NCBI RefSeq assembly: GCF_021545335.1
Contig: NZ_CP089312.1
Coordinates: 4,650,001-4,714,000 of the forward strand
Length of the DNA: 64,000 nt
Direction: 5' to 3'
Source of the DNA: Streptomyces sp. GQFP
GTDB lineage: Bacteria > Actinomycetota > Actinomycetes > Streptomycetales > Streptomycetaceae
A program made the translations under genes and the position numbers. The notes under the pieces are model-generated. The model was given only the letters and a program-made list of their open reading frames with translations, was not told the DNA's origin and ran no database searches. Below, in pieces: positions 62,991-64,000 of the stretch (position 1 is its first letter; each line of letters begins with the position of its first letter).

Positions 62991-63110
62991 GGCGCCATCG
63001 TAGGCACAGGCCGTTGATCCCCTGCGTCTCGGACGTACGCGAGGCGGGCTACGAACCGGCCGAGCAGGTGTGCACCTCCGCCGCCAAGGGATTCCGGCAG
63101 ACCAGCCGTC

Positions 63111-63127
63111 TACTATGGATCTGCGTA
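63111..63127 (+). promoter_or_regulatory. Possible BlaI-type operator/promoter
   Basis: TACTATGGATCTGCGTA: a TAC...GTA dyad overlapping a -10-like TACTAT, 40 bases before the blaI start. Tentative. Confidence 0.35.
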
Positions 63128-63165
63128 TTCGCTTGCGCATTCGGTGGCGAAAGGGAGTCAGGTCC

Positions 63166-63534
63166 ATGCGACGGCTGGGGGAGCTTGAGGCGGAGATCAT
63201 GGATCGCCTCTGGACGTGGAACCGTCCGGCCACGGTGCGTGAGGTCGTCGACGACATCAACAAGACCCGCCCCGTCGCGTACACGACGGTGATGACCGTC
63301 ACCAACATCCTGTACACCAAGGGCTGGCTGCTGCGCGGCAAGCAGGGGCGGGCCTGGCTGTACACGCCGGTCCGCAGCCGCGAGGCGTATGCCGCCGCGC
63401 TCATGGAGGTCGGCCTGGGAGCCAGCAAGGACCGTCCGGCCGCGCTGGTCCACTTCGTCGAGCGCATGTCCGAGGAAGAGGTGGCCGCCCTGCGCAGGGC
63501 CCTGCGGAACGTCGGACGACAGGCGAAGTCGTGA
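63166..63534 (+). CDS. BlaI/MecI/CopY family transcriptional repressor
   Basis: 122 residues from ATG 63166 (AAGGGAG eight bases upstream). Winged helix (LGELEAEIMDRLWTWNRPAT, YTTVMTVTNILYTKGWL) and C-terminal dimer helices. Such repressors are inactivated by a partner M56 membrane protease, encoded here immediately downstream with a GTGA overlap. The regulon probably includes the DUF6153/DUF305 genes. Confidence 0.92.
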   Translation: MRRLGELEAEIMDRLWTWNRPATVREVVDDINKTRPVAYTTVMTVTNILYTKGWLLRGKQGRAWLYTPVRSREAYAAALMEVGLGASKDRPAALVHFVERMSEEEVAALRRALRNVGRQAKS

Positions 63535-64000
63535 ACGCGGCCCCAGTCCTGGCCGGTTACACGGTCGCGGTGGGTTTCGTCGCTCCGCAGCTGATGCTGC
63601 GCAGCAGCTGGCCGTACCGGGCTCCGGCCCTGGCGGCGGCGGTGTGGCACGCACTTGCGGTCTCGTTCTCGATCGGGGCGGCGCTCTTCGCGTACAACCT
63701 CGCCATGCCTACCGAGCACCTGCACGTCGGCCTGGTCGGCCTGCTGCACTCCTGCGGGCTCGATGTCGGTGCGGGCAGGCCCGACCCCGACACGGCGGAC
63801 CGGCTGGCTGTCGGCGTGCCCGCCGCCGTCGGGATCGCTCTGGCGGCCGGCTTCGTCTTCCACGTCGTCCGGGCCCGGCGGGCGCGCACGCGGCACCGCG
63901 AGGCCCTCGACCTGGTGGGCCGCCACTCAACCCGCCTGTGCGCCACCGTCCTGCCGTATGACATCCCCGCCGCGTACTGCCTGCCCGGCCGTCACCCCCG
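63531..64000 (+). CDS. M56 family membrane metallopeptidase (BlaR1-like), cut by window edge
   Basis: The first 156 residues only. GTG overlaps the blaI stop. Three hydrophobic segments are visible (LAGYTVAVGFVAPQLML, AAAVWHALAVSFSIGAALFA, VGIALAAGFVFHVVRAR). The HExxH zinc site lies beyond the window. Family members sense a signal and cleave the BlaI-type repressor. Confidence 0.85.
   Translation, partial: MNAAPVLAGYTVAVGFVAPQLMLRSSWPYRAPALAAAVWHALAVSFSIGAALFAYNLAMPTEHLHVGLVGLLHSCGLDVGAGRPDPDTADRLAVGVPAAVGIALAAGFVFHVVRARRARTRHREALDLVGRHSTRLCATVLPYDIPAAYCLPGRHP

Overview
The window is high-GC actinobacterial DNA and almost certainly a Streptomyces chromosome. Supporting signs are strong GC3 bias, GTG/TTG starts with GGAGG-type ribosome sites, an hspR-regulated dnaK-grpE-dnaJ-hspR operon with HAIR operators, DUF397/XRE pairs, FG-GAP and fibronectin-III secreted proteins, and an actinomycete integrative conjugative element (AICE) remnant.

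Layout. (1) 1-12942: six related secreted PA14/fibronectin-III proteins (the first cut by the window edge, the next four a tight tandem run, the sixth 3 kb away), with a small accessory stretch between (Uma2-family protein, ATP-binding protein, XRE + DUF397). (2) 12961-26901: core chromosome: heat-shock operon, a GT4/WecA-like membrane protein, a membrane Fe-S oxidoreductase, FG-GAP proteins, a Yip1 protein, a phosphoribosyltransferase and dcd. (3) 27221-57903: a 30-kb accessory array that begins at an intact tRNA-Gly(CCC) gene. A 45-nt copy of the tRNA 3' end occurs five times in the same orientation (27248, 43373, 45853, 49194, 57859), each followed by a tRNA-type terminator hairpin. These att sites cut the region into four modules: S1 (16 kb, nested transposons plus PepE, exonuclease, PhyH and MFS cargo), S2 (2.4 kb, XRE regulator), S3 (3.3 kb, a two-gene pair sharing an amyloid-like motif, plus vapBC) and S4 (8.6 kb, AICE transfer remnant with FtsK/TraB, GntR, NUDIX, and a DUF262-AlbA_2 gene). 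No module encodes a recognisable tRNA integrase, yet all carry paired GTGCC arm repeats 11 bp apart. I read them as cis-mobilizable elements accreted at one tRNA. (4) 57976-64000: chromosome again: MFS + PLP enzyme operon, DUF6153/DUF305 cluster, and a BlaI-M56 pair running off the right edge.

Most notable: the att array with conserved integrase arm sites but no integrase; the S3 gene pair, in which the same 18-residue motif sits at the C-terminus of a two-TM protein and at the N-terminus of its translationally coupled partner; and a conserved ECF-like promoter/perfect palindrome in front of three secreted-protein loci. S1 also records a clear insertion order: a Tn554-like three-gene recombinase element sits inside an IS3-family transposase gene, and that IS sits inside an IS701-type transposase. 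All function calls come from reading the sequence; no searches were run.
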